A stretch of DNA of 22,390 bases from JBBQKF01 sp038326615 (lineage in GTDB: Bacteria > Bacillota > Clostridia > Saccharofermentanales > UBA5734), in contig JBBQKF010000051.1 in assembly GCA_038326615.1 (NCBI GenBank), positions 1 through 22,390 on the forward strand. The letters run 5' to 3'. Numbering within the stretch: position 1 is the first letter of the stretch; every line of letters starts with the position of its first letter. Positions 21,063 through 22,390 of the stretch are shown here, piece by piece. The notes beneath the pieces are model-generated. The model was not told where the DNA came from. It saw only the letters and a program-made list of their open reading frames with translations, and ran no database searches. Made by a program: the position numbers and the translations under genes.

Positions 21063-22390
21063 TGCTGAATTTAGAACAAAATAAGGAAAAAAGAATTGAA
21101 GAAATACTATTCACGGTAAAGTTTTTATCTTTATTTTTTGCTGCAATTGGGTATTTTCGATATTTTATAAAAGAATTTCCGACTAGGGAACAAAGTCAGA
21201 TATTCAACTCAATTAATACTGCAACAGTGTTCTTTATTCTAGCAACAGCTTTTGTACTTTGGGTATTTTTTGATGGCAAGGGAAAACAAAGTAAATCTTT
21301 GTTTTATCAAGTTGCTCAACCATTTGTTTTTATGGTTTTCTTTTTAGGCGCAATTTTATCAACTGGTGGGTATAAAAGCAATTTTAAATATCTTTTTCTT
21401 TTTCTTATTGTATCATATACGATTGAGTGGGGTCTGAAGAGTGGAATGATTATTGCTACTGTCTCATCAATAATTATTTTTTCATTAGATTTTATTTTTA
21501 TTCCTAAGAATAATATTAATTTTTACTTTGAAGACGATATCAGTTTAGTTGGTCTTTATTTTATCATTGCATTTACAATGGGGTATTATGTTAAAATCGA
21601 GCATGATCATATTGACCGCTTAAATTCACTTGTTATTAAAGATGGACTTACCGGGCTTTATAACCATAGATATTTTCACGAATATTTGCGTGAAAAATTA
21701 GTAAAGACTGTAAAGGATGATGAGCCATTGTCTATGTTGTTGTGTGACATGGATTATTTCAAACAATATAATGATGTGCACGGGCATCAGATGGGGGATT
21801 TGCTTTTAAAGAATGTCGCTAAATTTCTGACTGAGAATCTTGATGAAAAATATTTAATATTCCGTTATGGGGGCGATGAATTTGCAGTTCTATTGCCTGA
21901 TACAGACAAAGATGATGCTTACACTATTGGAGAAAGAATCCGCAGTGATTTCTCACAATATCATTTTGATGGTCAGGAATATATGCCTAATGAAAATATC
22001 ACTTTATCAATAGGTGTTGCTACTTTTTCAAAAGACAATCCTGATCATATTGATCTTTTAAAAGCTGCTGATGAAGCATTATACAAGGCAAAATTTTTTA
22101 GAAAAAACAGAGTTGAAGCATATACCTCAATTCTTGATGACTTACATAATAATGAAGCTGGGAATGAGGACAATGCAAAAACGATTGCTTCTATTAAGAC
22201 TCTTATTTCTGTTATCAACTCGCGAGATCAGTTCACGCTCAGCCACCTACAAAGAGTAGTTTCTTATTGCGAGGCGATTTCAAGTGATTTTGAACTTTCT
22301 GATGAGCAAAAGAAAATATTACTTTACGGAGCTTACATGCATGATATCGGAAAGATTGATATTCCAAAAGAAATAATGATGAAAGTTGGA
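21062..22390 (+). CDS. Membrane-bound GGDEF and HD(-GYP) protein, 3' end outside the window
   Basis: An open frame of 443 codons running off the right edge. Residues 15-175 hold about five hydrophobic segments (an unassigned membrane sensor). A GGDEF diguanylate cyclase follows at about 185-352: KDGLTGLYNHRYF (193-205), CDMDYFKQYND (228-238), the active loop RYGGDEF (268-274) and LSIGVA. The product-inhibition RxxD site expected at 261-264 is absent (DEKY). From about 375 an HD domain of HD-GYP type starts: LSHLQRV with H395, and MHDIGKIDIPKE with H427-D428. The GYP part is outside the window. It could make and also degrade c-di-GMP. Ribosome site AAGGTG lies 7-8 nt upstream. Confidence 0.93.
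   Translation, partial: MLNLEQNKEKRIEEILFTVKFLSLFFAAIGYFRYFIKEFPTREQSQIFNSINTATVFFILATAFVLWVFFDGKGKQSKSLFYQVAQPFVFMVFFLGAILSTGGYKSNFKYLFLFLIVSYTIEWGLKSGMIIATVSSIIIFSLDFIFIPKNNINFYFEDDISLVGLYFIIAFTMGYYVKIEHDHIDRLNSLVIKDGLTGLYNHRYFHEYLREKLVKTVKDDEPLSMLLCDMDYFKQYNDVHGHQMGDLLLKNVAKFLTENLDEKYLIFRYGGDEFAVLLPDTDKDDAYTIGERIRSDFSQYHFDGQEYMPNENITLSIGVATFSKDNPDHIDLLKAADEALYKAKFFRKNRVEAYTSILDDLHNNEAGNEDNAKTIASIKTLISVINSRDQFTLSHLQRVVSYCEAISSDFELSDEQKKILLYGAYMHDIGKIDIPKEIMMKVG

Overview
The window is low-GC, AT-rich DNA from what is most likely a Gram-positive Clostridia-type bacterium (Bacillota). The signs are purine-rich Shine-Dalgarno sites, GTG and TTG starts, an AgrB/AgrD peptide-signalling pair whose AgrD tail is of the clostridial QPEEPKSL type, a DUF5317-like protein, and a type I-beta DAHP synthase. 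No rRNA, tRNA or CRISPR array is visible.

Region 1 (1-15535) is a surface-glycan biosynthesis locus. It opens with the right end of an IS200/IS605-family element (1-139) abutting the 3' end of a glycosyltransferase gene. Three minus-strand genes follow (GT4 glycosyltransferase, Wzy-like polymerase, SDR epimerase/dehydratase). A divergent promoter region separates them from a plus-strand run: GT2 glycosyltransferase, qdtC, qdtA, qdtB, rmlA, rmlB, wbpA, wbpB, wbpD, wbpE and a Wzx flippase. Two activated-sugar pathways can be read off almost complete. RmlA, RmlB, QdtA, QdtB and QdtC would convert glucose-1-phosphate to dTDP-3-acetamido-3,6-dideoxy-D-glucose (dTDP-Qui3NAc). WbpA, WbpB, WbpE and WbpD would convert UDP-GlcNAc to UDP-2,3-diacetamido-2,3-dideoxy-D-glucuronic acid. 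Wzx and Wzy suggest lipid-linked repeat-unit export and polymerisation. An initiating transferase is not in the window.

Region 2 (15536-18523) holds aromatic amino acid genes: aroF (DAHP synthase) and tyrA (prephenate dehydrogenase with an ACT domain). TyrA carries a striking insertion of about 100 residues, rich in Ser and Glu, in the middle of its catalytic region, encoded by degenerate TCA-rich repeats.

Region 3 (18524-22390) is an agr-like peptide-signalling locus. It has a DUF5317-like membrane protein, a stand-alone five-helix membrane protein resembling a sensor domain without a kinase, AgrB, a small AgrD (predicted ring C-L-W-F-F), and a membrane-bound GGDEF plus HD(-GYP) protein cut by the window end. 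The tight overlaps (20 bp, 14 bp) and a palindrome with a mini-ORF that ends on the GGDEF start suggest a module joining peptide quorum sensing to cyclic-di-GMP turnover. This is the best candidate for an under-described system here.

A recurring oddity is short repeats in spacers. In three places the repeat is a copy of the 3' end of the upstream gene, including its stop codon (epimerase, qdtB, wbpD). A 25-unit tetranucleotide tract, a three-copy 13-bp repeat, a 25-bp tandem pair and the tyrA insert may reflect the same expansion tendency.
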